DNA of 64,000 bases from Candidatus Pullichristensenella avicola (GCA_018711655.1 DVIA01000072.1:1-64000); one strand, 5' to 3'. Counted from the stretch's first letter, positions 1-9,140 are shown. The notes: generated from the letters alone by a model not told the origin. Numbers and translations are program-made.

Positions 1-786
1 GATGACCTTGAAGTTCATCACTCTTGGACAGAGGTTATCAATACAGCTGTATCCGAACTCGCGGAAGCAGGTGTTGCCGAACAATATCGAAGCGGTCTCG
101 CTGCTTTTCTTTGTGCGGCCTACATTAAAAAACAGCCACTTTTACTTGTTGGCCCCAATGCAATCGACATTATCCAAGCATTTAGTGCAACCGTAACTGC
201 TCATAAGCATGGAGTACTCTCCTGTGAAGGTAGCTATGCTTATCAAGCGATTGAGACAATAGGTGTGGATGGTGAAAGCATCGTAATAATCAACAACTTC
301 CTTGTCAGCGGCTGGATAAACAGGCTTCCAGAAATACTTTCCCAAAAAGATATTTTTTATGTGGCTACCCATCCGTATGCTGAAGACATTCAGGTTGAAC
401 CTAAAAGTCTGTATGGATTCATGTTGCCACTGTTTACAGAGCTTTTAGTGGATAAAAAAGCCACTGGTAAATACTATGGAGGATACTTCTCAGACGATTT
501 TAAACCCTATTTGGCAAGAAAAGGTGCAGACAAAAAACTATCAGTTCTTTCTAAATTTGCGCTGAGTCCGTTAGTCAGGAGCAAAATCAACAGCCTTGCA
601 GCTACAATGCACGACATTTATCCCACCGCTACAGCGGACGATGATTTTCTATTTTGTGTTTTTCCTATTGCCTATGCTTCAATGGCGATGAACAAACTCG
701 CAGAGTTCGTCTCAGATCCGCAGAAAGGCATCGCAATTTCTGCAAATCTCAAGCGTGACCTTCAGTATGTGTTGGGAGAAAACTGA
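1..786 (+). CDS. NTPase-like protein of a helicase operon, 5' end missing
   Basis: The frame is open from the first base, so this is the last 261 codons of a longer gene. The early part reads LLLVGPNAIDII, shaped like a Walker A loop but without the Gly-Lys-Ser/Thr that binds ATP. A hydrophobic strand (SIVIINNF, in the Walker B position) and a segment around VATHPYAEDIQVEPKSL follow, the kind of layout seen in McrB/MoxR-like AAA proteins. I infer an AAA-derived protein that has probably lost ATP hydrolysis; this rests on layout only, without a close family match. The stop overlaps the next start (TGATG), so it is co-translated with the 335-aa protein and the large helicase. Base composition is AT-rich compared with the chromosome after 9.2 kb. 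A role in phage defence is inferred from the operon. Confidence 0.7.
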   Translation, partial: DDLEVHHSWTEVINTAVSELAEAGVAEQYRSGLAAFLCAAYIKKQPLLLVGPNAIDIIQAFSATVTAHKHGVLSCEGSYAYQAIETIGVDGESIVIINNFLVSGWINRLPEILSQKDIFYVATHPYAEDIQVEPKSLYGFMLPLFTELLVDKKATGKYYGGYFSDDFKPYLARKGADKKLSVLSKFALSPLVRSKINSLAATMHDIYPTATADDDFLFCVFPIAYASMAMNKLAEFVSDPQKGIAISANLKRDLQYVLGEN

Positions 787-1793
787 TGAATAAATATAAC
801 GGGCTTCTCTTAAAAGTATCACGACAATATCACATTCTTAGAGGAACCCAGGAAACAGAGGAAGAATGGAAAACTCGTCTTGTTTATAGTATCTGCGGGA
901 TGATGGCGTATGCTTCTCTCTGGGATAACACAGAAGAACCCATCTCTATTGTGCACCTGAAAAGAAGAATTCGCAGTGTGCTTGGCAGCTATAAATCATT
1001 GTATTCGGAACTTTCAGGAATCTTACCGTATACTTCCGAAGAACTCGAAACAGAAATCACAAATCAATTCTTAAGTGCAGGGGTAGTTTATCACTGCCCG
1101 AACCGAATAGTGGCATCAAAAAAACGCGAAGAACACTTTGGCGGAATTCTATTTCAAAGAGGTATTGCTTTGGATAATATCTCATGCGTGTCTGGTATTG
1201 GATTTTATTCAAAGCAGGGTGGTGGAACAGATTCCCATAACATAAAAACAATGTTTTGCCTTGAGCAAGAGAATTTGCAAACATTGTGGCAGACTACGCT
1301 CTCTGCCGCTTCTTGGAGATCAAGGCCATCGTTTGAATTTGACACAACATATCTTCGCCTAAAACCGCCTTTTTCCTGTGGGTACTGGGTAAATGAGCCA
1401 GACAAAACTAGTACCGTTTCAATTCTTCGAACTGGTACGAATGGTTCCCAGCTTTACTATCTTTATCGGTACATTGATACTATACTAGAAGTTAGTCCTC
1501 TTCCTCAATGGCAGGTGGAAAATTATAAATATAGAACGCTTGCATGTGCCTGCCTCTTGACCCACGGAACGTTACCACCAATTGAGTACTTTGTGGATGG
1601 ATCATTAGTTCATGTACGTATGAATTATCTGCTTCCACCACGCGAGCTTGAATTTTTAAAGTGCTACAGCTGGCCTGAAAGATGTACATCACTTCCGTGT
1701 GATTTTAGGCGAAAGCTCTCCGTAGAAGTTTTTGAAGCTATAAAATATATTCTGTCTGAAGAAGGATATTCGTTCAAAGGAGAGATGATCTGA
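786..1793 (+). CDS. Unrecognised 335-aa protein between NTPase-like gene and DUF1998 helicase
   Basis: I do not recognise a family. The protein has no signal peptide, no membrane segment and no clear catalytic motif; it looks like a soluble alpha/beta protein. Its start overlaps the stop of the upstream gene and its own stop overlaps the helicase start (both TGATG), so the three genes are translationally coupled and the products probably work in one complex. Small conserved proteins placed just before a DUF1998 helicase are typical of defence systems, where they act as accessory or sensing subunits; that role is inference. AT-rich codon use matches its two neighbours and differs from the chromosome. 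Confidence 0.75.
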   Translation: MNKYNGLLLKVSRQYHILRGTQETEEEWKTRLVYSICGMMAYASLWDNTEEPISIVHLKRRIRSVLGSYKSLYSELSGILPYTSEELETEITNQFLSAGVVYHCPNRIVASKKREEHFGGILFQRGIALDNISCVSGIGFYSKQGGGTDSHNIKTMFCLEQENLQTLWQTTLSAASWRSRPSFEFDTTYLRLKPPFSCGYWVNEPDKTSTVSILRTGTNGSQLYYLYRYIDTILEVSPLPQWQVENYKYRTLACACLLTHGTLPPIEYFVDGSLVHVRMNYLLPPRELEFLKCYSWPERCTSLPCDFRRKLSVEVFEAIKYILSEEGYSFKGEMI

Positions 1794-4700
1794 TGTCCAA
1801 TGGAGCTAATTCTGTTCATAAGCAACTGCGGACGGAGTTGGAAGACTATATTAAATCACAATATTTCAGAAAATCTCCGCTTCTGCTTTCGGCGCTAAGC
1901 AATCGTATTGATGATGAAGGATTGCTTTACCAAAAACCTTTTATTGAGTCCTCCCCAGCGTATGTAACAGTGCAAAATGGTATTGAAACAGCAGCCATTG
2001 AAAATTGGATGAAAGATTATTTCTTGCAGTTAGCAGGAGCTAATATAGGGGTGTTCTCATCTCCGTTTGCTCACCAAATCTCGGCGCTTGAAGCTGCAAG
2101 CCGAGGAGAAAACTTGTTTGTTTCAACTGGCACTGGTTCCGGTAAAACCGAGTGTTTTATGTGGCCACTTCTTGCAAAAATGGCAACTGAAGCACGAAAC
2201 TCCAAGGAATCATGGGCAAAGCGGGGAGTTCGCACAATTATTATGTACCCCATGAACGCCTTGGTTTCAGATCAAGTTAGCCGGCTTAGAAGAATGATTG
2301 GAGATCCCGACAACAAGTTTATCAAAATCTTTCGGAACACCTGCGGTGCCGGGGTGCGTCGTCCTCAGTTTGGCATGTATACTGGCAGAACCCCATACCC
2401 GGGAGTTCAACCTTCTACCGAACAGGACAGAAAACTGGAAAAAACTTTAGCAAGAATCTCTTTCCCGCAAAGTGATTCTGAAAAAGAATTCTTCAATCAT
2501 CTTCTCAAAGAAGGAAAGATACCTGCAAAGACGGATATGAATCAGTTCCTCCAAGGACTGCATGAGAGCAAGCATATTCCGAACGAAGATGATGCTGAAC
2601 TGATCACACGATTTGAAATGCAGCAATTTTGCCCGGATATTCTCATTACAAATTATTCTATGCTGGAATACATGCTATTGCGTCCAAGAGAACAAAAAAT
2701 CTGGAATGACACACACGAATGGCTGTCTTCAAACAGTGAGAATAAGTTATTATTTGTTATTGATGAAGCCCATATGTACCGAGGTTCATCCGGCGGTGAA
2801 GTGGCATTATTGATTCGAAGACTATTTCACAAACTTGGTATCAGTCGTGATCGTGTACAATTTATACTCACTACTGCAAGTATGCCCAACAAAGACCAAC
2901 AAGATGTTGATTCCGTAATAAAGTTTGCGAATGAACTTACCGCTTCCGACACAGCAATCCGATTCTGTTATTTAACAGGTGAGAGAGAAACGATCGACGG
3001 CCAGCTGAAATATGATATTCCTGCAGATATCCTCTTAAACTCTGATCCTGGCCAGTTTGAAGGCAAGGATGAAGTGAAACTTTCTGCGCTTTTGTCATTC
3101 TGGAGGCAATTAGAGGGATTTGATCTTGGTATTACATCCTTGGAACTAGTATACGACTGGATGTATGAAAATCTTGTCTATTACCGTCCGTTCCATGAAC
3201 TCATTAAGTATTGCCGTGGAAATGCAGTGTCCTTGGAGGAGCTTTCTTCTGCTATCTTCCCAGACCTTGGTCAAGAGAATGCATTAAAAGCGGTTAGCGT
3301 CCTTTTGGCAATGGCACCACTCGCAAAAAGCACCAAAGGTTCTGTTCTCTTTCCTGCACGTATGCATATGCTTTTCAAGGGTATTTCTGGTGTGTATGCC
3401 TGCGCCAATGCAGATTGCAGCCGTTCTCATTCGGAAGGCGGCCTCACTTTAGGAGAAATCTACCTATCTGATGGTAATTTGATTTGTCCGCATTGTGGTA
3501 GCGTGGTGTATGAACTTTATAATGATCGACGTTGTGGTGCGCTGTTCTTCAAAGGCTATGTTCTTAAAGATGGCCCAGAGCTTCATGGAAATGTATATCT
3601 GTGGCATTATTCCGGTCAGTTAATGGATCACAGAATGAAAGAAATACACCTGTTTATTCCGAATGATGATTTTGAATTACCTGAGAAACAGGGGAAAAAC
3701 GCTATAAAACCCTGCTATCTTGACGTGAAAAGCGGATTTATCAACTTCACAGATGATTTTTTCGCTGGAAAACCACGGATTAGAAAGCTGTATTATTGTA
3801 ACTGCTCTGCAAAAGGCAAGCCGCAAATTATTACTTTTCCTACTTGCCCGCACTGTAGGCATCAACTTTCTACATCGCAGCTCACTTCATTTAATACCCG
3901 AGGAAATCAGTCTTTCTTTAACTTAATCAAATCGCAGTTCCAACTGCAACCCGCTGTGCCGGGCAAGGATAGTGATCCAGATCGGTTTCCCAACGAAGGG
4001 CGTAAGGTTTTGCTATTTTCGGACAGCCGTCAGCGAGCAGCAAAACTGGCCAGGGATATGTCAGAGGCTTCGGACATTTCTGCCGCAAGGCAATTGTTTG
4101 CGATAGCCATCAAAACAATGGAAGAACAAACGGTCGAACAATCAATGAATTCGCTGTATGATTATTTTTGCCTCGCTGCCGGTCAGCATCATGTGCCTAT
4201 TTTTCATGCACCTGAACGGATAAAATTTGCTGAAGATTGTACCGCTGCGCTAAATAATTACAATCGCTGTGTAAAACGAGGGCGAGAGTATGCCCCAAGA
4301 TTCACGATTACAAACGCTCCTGCTCAGATGCAGGAATATCTTCTTCGTTTGTTTGCTGGTGGCTATAACACCTTGTATGACTCGGCCACAAGCTGGATCG
4401 AGCCTACTGATAAGGTGCTCGAGGATGCAGTAGATGCTCTTGGTGAAAATAATGTAACTGTTTCCGCTGAGGAGTTTATTGACTTTTTCAATGCTTGGAT
4501 GCTATCAATTTGTGATACGTCTACAGCCATCGGCCATACAATTAGCGATACCATTCGGCTAAAAGTCCGTCCCAGTTATGGTGGTTATGGGCTTGATAAG
4601 AATTGGGGATTCTCAAAAACTATTCGTGAGATTATGGGCTGGCATAACGGAAATGAAGCAGAGATGGCGTGGAAACGAGTATTAAGGGAAGAATTTCTTG

Positions 4701-7042
4701 ACTCGGCACAGCCCGATAACGGGAAATTATATGTTGACCTCTCTAGAGTAAAACCACGCTTTGATACTGCACATGTATGGTACAAATGTGAACAATGCTC
4801 TGAATTAACTCCTTTTACGCTGAAAGGTAAATGTCCTAGTTGCGGATCTTCGCATATCCATGAGATGAAATCTGGTGAATACGAAGCACTTAGCTTTTGG
4901 AGAAAGCCAGTAGCTGATGCGCTTCAGGGCGAGTCGATTCATGTGATTGACACCGAAGAACATACCGCTCAGCTTTCACACAAAGACCAACGTGATGATC
5001 TTTGGAGTAAAACCGAGCAGTATGAATTGCGTTTCCAAGATTTGATCCAAGATGATGAAACACCTGTCGATATTCTTAGCAGCACAACCACCATGGAAGT
5101 TGGTATTGATATTGGCTCTCTAGTTGCGGTTGGCTTACGGAATATTCCTCCCATGCGCGAAAATTATCAGCAGCGAGCTGGTCGTGCCGGCCGACGTGGA
5201 TCCAGTTTATCTACCATCGTTACCTTCTGTGAAGACGGCCCGCATGACACATTGTACTTCAATGATCCGATTCCCATGTTCCGTGGTGACCCTCGCAAGC
5301 CTTGGATTGATATAAGAAGCCCGAAACTTCTCCAGCGCCATTTAGCCATGGTTATCCTCCAGGAATTCCTTGGAGAAAATCATATGAGCCTTGACACAGT
5401 TTCAGCAGCAGTTTTCCTTAACGATTTTCTTGACAGTTTTAAGAACTATCTTGCGGCTTACAATGCTGATAAAGATAAACTGCTTTTACCTATCGGAATA
5501 CCATTCCACTATTCAGCGTTTGAGGATGAATTAAAAAAATCTTTTGATGCGCTTAAAGAAAAATGTCAGATGCATCCTGAACTTTTTGGAGTAGAAGAAG
5601 GCGCTAAAGAAGAAAAAGCAAAGGTTCTTCTTGACGCTCTCTATGAAGAGGGAATCATCCCAACATATTCTTTCCCGAAGAATGTCGTAAGTGCCTACAT
5701 ATCGGATATGTACGGTAAAATTCTTTACGAAGTTGATCGCGGACTCGATGTGGCTATTGGCGAATATGCTCCCGGTAGAGCGATTGTCGTTGATAAACAA
5801 ACTTATCAAATCGGCGGGTTCTACTACCCTGGGAGTGAACGCCGTCATGGTCAAGCACTAACTCCAGCGCGTGCTTACACAGAAGACCCGAATTATGTAA
5901 AACAAATCATTTCATGTCCTGAGTGTGGTTGGTTTGGCCTGATGGAGGAGAAAACCAAGCGTTGCCCGTTTTGTGGAAACGGCGATCTGAAAATCACTCG
6001 TGAAATGATGCGTCCTTGGGGTTTTGCACCAAGAAATGCTGAATCAATACCAGATGCTCAGATTTCAGAAGAATACACTGCGGTACAGCAGCCTCTGTAT
6101 TCAACTCTGCCTGAAGCGGAAGAAATGAAACTTGCCCCAGGCTGCAAAAACATACGGATCGCTTCACGTACGAACCAGCGGATTATCATGATGAACAAAG
6201 GATTGGACGACAAAGGTTTTATGGTCTGCAAGGACTGTGGAGCTGCAATGCCAGGTGATGATATTTCCGTTTTGAATGATATTAACAGGCCTTACAAATC
6301 GAAGTATACCCGAAGCAAATGTCGTCACAGCAACTGTTTTAATGTGAATCTTGGTTGTGACTTTATAACCGATATGTTGGTTCTCGAATTCACAATTGAT
6401 GATAGGATCATTGACGCCAGAAGGAATGATAATCCATGGCTTAATCGCGCAGCGCAATCCCTAGCTGAAGCATTGCGATTGGTAGCAAGCAAAAAACTCG
6501 ATATTGAATTCACTGAACTTGTTACTGGCTATCGTCTCAGAACCGGCTCTGAAGCTTCTTATGTTGACATTTACCTTTACGATAGCTTATCGAGTGGCGC
6601 TGGTTATGCTGTCAGTGTAGCTGATGCGATTGCCGAACTACTAACCGATATAAAAGGACTGTTAGGGGCTTGTGATTGCGGATCTGCGTGTTCCAAATGC
6701 TTAAAGCATTACAGAAACCAATATGTACACGGTATGCTTGACCGTTTTGCTGCGCTCCAACTCCTAGAGTGGGGTATTGATGGGATCAATGCTTCGCCAA
6801 TCAAACCAGAGAAACAGATAAAAATGATCATGCCTTTGGTGGACATTCTTAAGCAATCTGGTTGTGATATTACCGTCGACGGTGAGATCACTGCAACTGG
6901 ACGTAGAAGCACAAAAAAGGTTGTTGTCTATCCGGCAATGTGGGTTGAACCGTGCACAGCCGGTACCATTTTTGTAAGTGACGCTTTTATCAAGTACGCT
7001 AAGCCGTATGCTGTCCAAAAGATCTTGGACAACATCCAGTGA
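1793..7042 (+). CDS. Giant DEAH helicase with zinc ribbons and C-terminal DUF1998 (DruE-like)
   Basis: The 1,749-aa protein is a superfamily 2 helicase. Walker A STGTGSGKTE lies near residues 111-120, the DEAH box at 324-327, a TTAS motif III near 359, and the C-lobe motif VI QRAGRAGRRG near 1127-1136. A long insertion between the lobes carries paired CxxC zinc ribbons, and more ribbons follow motif VI. The C-terminal region has the DUF1998 signature, with SSGAGY followed by CDCGSACSKC near 1627-1638. DUF1998 helicases include MrfA (DNA repair, about 750 aa), DrmA/DrmB of DISARM, and the very large DruE of Druantia. Length and single-chain architecture fit DruE-type proteins best. It is the last gene of a coupled three-gene operon on an AT-rich island, so antiphage defence is the most likely role. 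The upstream partners do not look like known Druantia accessory proteins. Confidence 0.85.
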   Translation: MSNGANSVHKQLRTELEDYIKSQYFRKSPLLLSALSNRIDDEGLLYQKPFIESSPAYVTVQNGIETAAIENWMKDYFLQLAGANIGVFSSPFAHQISALEAASRGENLFVSTGTGSGKTECFMWPLLAKMATEARNSKESWAKRGVRTIIMYPMNALVSDQVSRLRRMIGDPDNKFIKIFRNTCGAGVRRPQFGMYTGRTPYPGVQPSTEQDRKLEKTLARISFPQSDSEKEFFNHLLKEGKIPAKTDMNQFLQGLHESKHIPNEDDAELITRFEMQQFCPDILITNYSMLEYMLLRPREQKIWNDTHEWLSSNSENKLLFVIDEAHMYRGSSGGEVALLIRRLFHKLGISRDRVQFILTTASMPNKDQQDVDSVIKFANELTASDTAIRFCYLTGERETIDGQLKYDIPADILLNSDPGQFEGKDEVKLSALLSFWRQLEGFDLGITSLELVYDWMYENLVYYRPFHELIKYCRGNAVSLEELSSAIFPDLGQENALKAVSVLLAMAPLAKSTKGSVLFPARMHMLFKGISGVYACANADCSRSHSEGGLTLGEIYLSDGNLICPHCGSVVYELYNDRRCGALFFKGYVLKDGPELHGNVYLWHYSGQLMDHRMKEIHLFIPNDDFELPEKQGKNAIKPCYLDVKSGFINFTDDFFAGKPRIRKLYYCNCSAKGKPQIITFPTCPHCRHQLSTSQLTSFNTRGNQSFFNLIKSQFQLQPAVPGKDSDPDRFPNEGRKVLLFSDSRQRAAKLARDMSEASDISAARQLFAIAIKTMEEQTVEQSMNSLYDYFCLAAGQHHVPIFHAPERIKFAEDCTAALNNYNRCVKRGREYAPRFTITNAPAQMQEYLLRLFAGGYNTLYDSATSWIEPTDKVLEDAVDALGENNVTVSAEEFIDFFNAWMLSICDTSTAIGHTISDTIRLKVRPSYGGYGLDKNWGFSKTIREIMGWHNGNEAEMAWKRVLREEFLDSAQPDNGKLYVDLSRVKPRFDTAHVWYKCEQCSELTPFTLKGKCPSCGSSHIHEMKSGEYEALSFWRKPVADALQGESIHVIDTEEHTAQLSHKDQRDDLWSKTEQYELRFQDLIQDDETPVDILSSTTTMEVGIDIGSLVAVGLRNIPPMRENYQQRAGRAGRRGSSLSTIVTFCEDGPHDTLYFNDPIPMFRGDPRKPWIDIRSPKLLQRHLAMVILQEFLGENHMSLDTVSAAVFLNDFLDSFKNYLAAYNADKDKLLLPIGIPFHYSAFEDELKKSFDALKEKCQMHPELFGVEEGAKEEKAKVLLDALYEEGIIPTYSFPKNVVSAYISDMYGKILYEVDRGLDVAIGEYAPGRAIVVDKQTYQIGGFYYPGSERRHGQALTPARAYTEDPNYVKQIISCPECGWFGLMEEKTKRCPFCGNGDLKITREMMRPWGFAPRNAESIPDAQISEEYTAVQQPLYSTLPEAEEMKLAPGCKNIRIASRTNQRIIMMNKGLDDKGFMVCKDCGAAMPGDDISVLNDINRPYKSKYTRSKCRHSNCFNVNLGCDFITDMLVLEFTIDDRIIDARRNDNPWLNRAAQSLAEALRLVASKKLDIEFTELVTGYRLRTGSEASYVDIYLYDSLSSGAGYAVSVADAIAELLTDIKGLLGACDCGSACSKCLKHYRNQYVHGMLDRFAALQLLEWGIDGINASPIKPEKQIKMIMPLVDILKQSGCDITVDGEITATGRRSTKKVVVYPAMWVEPCTAGTIFVSDAFIKYAKPYAVQKILDNIQ

Positions 7043-7145
7043 AATAGCCTGATTACGAGTCAAATAGCGAGCACAGCTTACCGACCATTGTCGATTGGTG
7101 GGCTGCGCTGCGTCTTTACAAGGCGGGGGTAACCGTGCCTACATC

Positions 7146-7367
7146 TCAAATCATCCGAAAATGTCTCAGCGCCTCCAAGATCGCCTGCTCTTTCTCCGGC
7201 GGGCATTGGGGCTGCTTGGCATCTTCCGATTTCGCCTTGTTGTAATTCTCCCGATCAACGATGCCGCACTTCTGCTTTACCCGAGCGATGTACAGGCTGC
7301 TGACCTTCAGGCCGGTATGTTCCAGCACATATGCCCTGATCTCGTCATATACAATAAGGCGAACTTC
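7146..7367 (-). pseudogene. Fragment like the C-terminal module of RlmD-type rRNA methyltransferases
   Basis: The minus-strand frame ends in ...CPPEKEQAILEALRHF..., preceded by a short helical block with TGLKVSSLYIARVKQKCG. From memory this is the appended C-terminal domain of clostridial 23S rRNA (uracil-C5) methyltransferases. The catalytic methyltransferase domain is absent. The codons directly upstream (to about 7478) encode an unrelated hydrophobic stretch, so the fragment is joined to foreign sequence. I read it as a gene remnant left by island insertion or deletion. It could instead be a small stand-alone protein starting at 7478, because the frame is open to there. Confidence 0.45.
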
Positions 7368-7593
7368 CTGTCTGCCAATTACCCATGCAAGGATTGCAAC
7401 AATGACCATTCCGAAAATTCCACCAACTGGGTAACACCCGAGGATATGCACAAAGCTTTTCTGACGCTGACGATTCACTACAAAACCACATGAAGTCCAA
7501 GCGTGGGAAGATCTCTCTCACCCTTGTCTATCCTCCCTATTCTTCGTGGTTTTTTCTTCTCATACCTTGACTTTTAATAGTTAGTCTCCAAAT

Positions 7594-7872
7594 GTTTCAA
7601 ACGCAGGTGTTCCCTCATGGCAAAGCCATGCTGTGAGCGCAGCGAACCAACAAGCGCTAAGGGCGCAGTTCCGAGGATGTGGGGAGCGGAATTCCCACCA
7701 AGATCGGCTGTAAACGAGTATCCGGCAGGATGGTTGTTTAACAGGGAGAATCTTGCTCTGCAAAAACTTCGCTTTGTATTCCACCCTTTCTCTGCATCGG
7801 TCGCGGTCGAAGGTGCCCTTCCACAGCCTCTTTTAACGGTCGGAGAATTGTTGTAAAGCGGATATTTGAAAC
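7594..7872 (+). ncRNA. Structured RNA candidate resembling HEARO / omega RNA, no nuclease gene beside it
   Basis: The ends pair: GTTTCAAA (7594-7601) with TTTGAAAC (7865-7872), extended by CGC/GCG at 7602-7604 and 7858-7860. Inside are many short hairpins in order: CATGGC/GCCATG (7616-7630), a GCGC/GCGC stem closed by GAAC/GTTC, a GTGGG/CCCAC stem, a CGG...CCG element around CGAGTATCCGG, and further stems to about 7840. No open frame looks protein-like on either strand. Segments such as GTGTTCCC and CGAGTATCCGGCAG recall the HEARO RNAs that guide IscB/IsrB nucleases; this is from memory and unconfirmed. Such RNAs carry the guide at their 5' end, which here would be island sequence just before 7594. 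No IscB/IsrB gene is adjacent, so the element would be a stand-alone copy. A different mobile-element RNA is possible. Confidence 0.5.
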
Positions 7873-7883
7873 GACGATGTGCC

Positions 7884-7925
7884 ATAAAAAAATCCAGGCG
7901 GCTACGGACAAGGCCGCTGCCGCCT
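7884..7925 (-). terminator. Terminator-like hairpin after tnpV
   Basis: On the minus strand AGGCGGC and GCCGCCT (7896-7902 and 7919-7925) can pair around a 16-nt loop and are followed by GGATTTTTTT. It lies about 130 bp beyond the tnpV stop and would end the small transposon operon. The loop is long, so the call is moderate. Confidence 0.45.
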
Positions 7926-8057
7926 CAGTAATTTGAACTGTTCTCTACCAGGTTGTCAAGTTTGCGCAGAAATTTGAACTGATCCTTATTTTCACAAGAC
8001 GGATTCACAAATCATGTTTATACAAGGATCCATTTCAATTGCCTGTCTCTCGTTCAA

Positions 8058-8441
8058 TTACAAATAAATCATCTCCGCACAAATAATCTCCTCCGCCTGA
8101 CTCGCAATGCTGTTCATGCCTCGCAGCCAGCCGAGCCAGTCTCTGGCTTTCAAGTCTTCCGTGATCTTTTCAGCATCCTTCATCTGGTAGACGATGGCCT
8201 CAAAACGCGCCTGCGCCTGTTCGTCCAGATCGGCAAGATACGTTTCCAGCTTTCCCGACAGGAGCAATGCGTTGTAGCGGCCTGGATGGCGCTCCTTTAG
8301 GTAGGCCCGATGCATCCTCCCCCATTTCCCGATAGGCCGGCTTTCTTCCGGGAAAATGAGAGCCGGGATATAGCAATCCCCCACAAGGACATAATCAAGG
8401 CCGTTCTTTGCATCGTGAATTCGCTTTTCCAGCTTGCTCAT
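8058..8441 (-). CDS. tnpV: TnpV-family transposon-encoded protein
   Basis: This 127-aa protein has the TnpV layout: ...GDCYIPAL...PIGKWGRMHRAYLKE...LLSGKLETYLADLDEQA...MNSI. TnpV proteins are carried by Tn4451-like and other clostridial mobilisable elements; their biochemical role is unknown. The start at 8441 is chosen because AAGGAGG lies 8 nt upstream, although the frame stays open further back. It is the last gene of a three-gene minus-strand cassette with two small excisionase-like proteins, which marks this stretch as mobile-element DNA. No complete transposase or integrase remains in the window. Confidence 0.85.
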   Translation of the reverse strand: MSKLEKRIHDAKNGLDYVLVGDCYIPALIFPEESRPIGKWGRMHRAYLKERHPGRYNALLLSGKLETYLADLDEQAQARFEAIVYQMKDAEKITEDLKARDWLGWLRGMNSIASQAEEIICAEMIYL

Positions 8442-8454
8442 TCCGTTTTCCTCC

Positions 8455-8682
8455 TTACTTCTTCCGCTGTTTGCGCAGATACGCCTCAAAAATGCTCCGG
8501 CGAATCAGCACCTTTCTGCCGATTTTGTATACCGCCCCGCACGCATGAGACAGGCGTGTTACGGGCTTGAGTCCGAGCCCGTAGTATGAACAGGCCATGC
8601 TGTATGTCACAAATTCGTGCTCCATAAACTCCAAATCTTCGTCGTCGATCTGATCGGAATACATCCATGCGTTACCGCTCAT
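8455..8682 (-). CDS. Small excisionase-like protein (DUF6462 type), second copy
   Basis: About 75 residues with the pattern YSMACSYYGLGLKPVTRLSHACGAVYKIGRKVLIRRSIF, a small helix-turn-helix fold ending in a basic tail. The same pattern (role marker, residue pair, A-G-A-V-Y-K/R, V-L-I-x-R-x-I-F) appears in the neighbouring upstream gene, so the two are paralogues. Proteins of this type sit beside integrases on clostridial elements and are thought to act as directionality factors. I start at 8682 because AAAGGGG lies about 9 nt upstream; an ATG at 8691 is an alternative. It overlaps the upstream gene by a few bases and is co-transcribed with tnpV. Confidence 0.75.
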   Translation of the reverse strand: MSGNAWMYSDQIDDEDLEFMEHEFVTYSMACSYYGLGLKPVTRLSHACGAVYKIGRKVLIRRSIFEAYLRKQRKK

Positions 8683-8941
8683 CTGCGTCATCCCCTTTCC
8701 ATGCCTTGGACGCAGGCTTATGAAACCGTTCCAGATAGGCGTCAAAAATATCCCGGTTGATCAACACTGTGCTGTCCATGCGGTAGATCGCCCCGGCTTC
8801 ACTGGCCAACTCTAACAGCTTCTTATGGGACAGGCTGTAAACAGGCTCCGCCTGCTGATACCGCAGATACTGCCGCCGCAGTTTCTTCAGATGATCCGGC
8901 ACTTCCTTCATGCTCTTCATGGGCTTGTAGCTCTCGTTCAT
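8672..8941 (-). CDS. Small excisionase-like protein (DUF6462 type), first copy
   Basis: This 89-aa basic protein has the core SLSHKKLLELASEAGAIYRMDSTVLINRDIFDAYLERF, again a compact winged helix-turn-helix of the kind found next to tyrosine integrases. GGAGGT about 5 nt before the ATG at 8941 fixes the start. It is the first gene of the cassette with its paralogue and tnpV. A possible integrase tail lies just upstream on the same strand (9072-9140), which supports a directionality-factor role; that role is inferred. Confidence 0.75.
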   Translation of the reverse strand: MNESYKPMKSMKEVPDHLKKLRRQYLRYQQAEPVYSLSHKKLLELASEAGAIYRMDSTVLINRDIFDAYLERFHKPASKAWKGDDADER

Positions 8942-9071
8942 GATGTACCTCCGTTTTTCTGTTTGACTGTAATACAGAAGTTGACGGCAAGAGAAAAGGG
9001 CGCTTCCTGGTTTTCTCCAAGAAGTGCCCTTAGCGGTTTTCCCAAACCCTGCGCTTGTTCGCCTGAAATTC

Positions 9072-9140
9072 GTCACGATTCATCATCGCGCGTCATACGT
9101 TGAAAATTCGCTGTCAAATTGCTGTCAAGCCCAGGATGAC
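9072..9140 (-). pseudogene. Possible C-terminal remnant of an integrase
   Basis: Between two TGA codons the minus strand reads a short frame ending NLTANFQRMTRDDES. Tails of this sort close many clostridial site-specific integrases, but 23 codons are too few for a firm call. If real, the rest of the gene has been lost at the island edge, since lysS begins about 60 bp further on. Confidence 0.3.

Noticed and set aside
7574..7885. 103-codon minus-strand and 79-codon plus-strand frames over the structured RNA
   Set aside because: Neither has a ribosome-binding site or protein-like composition; the sequence is better explained as RNA secondary structure.
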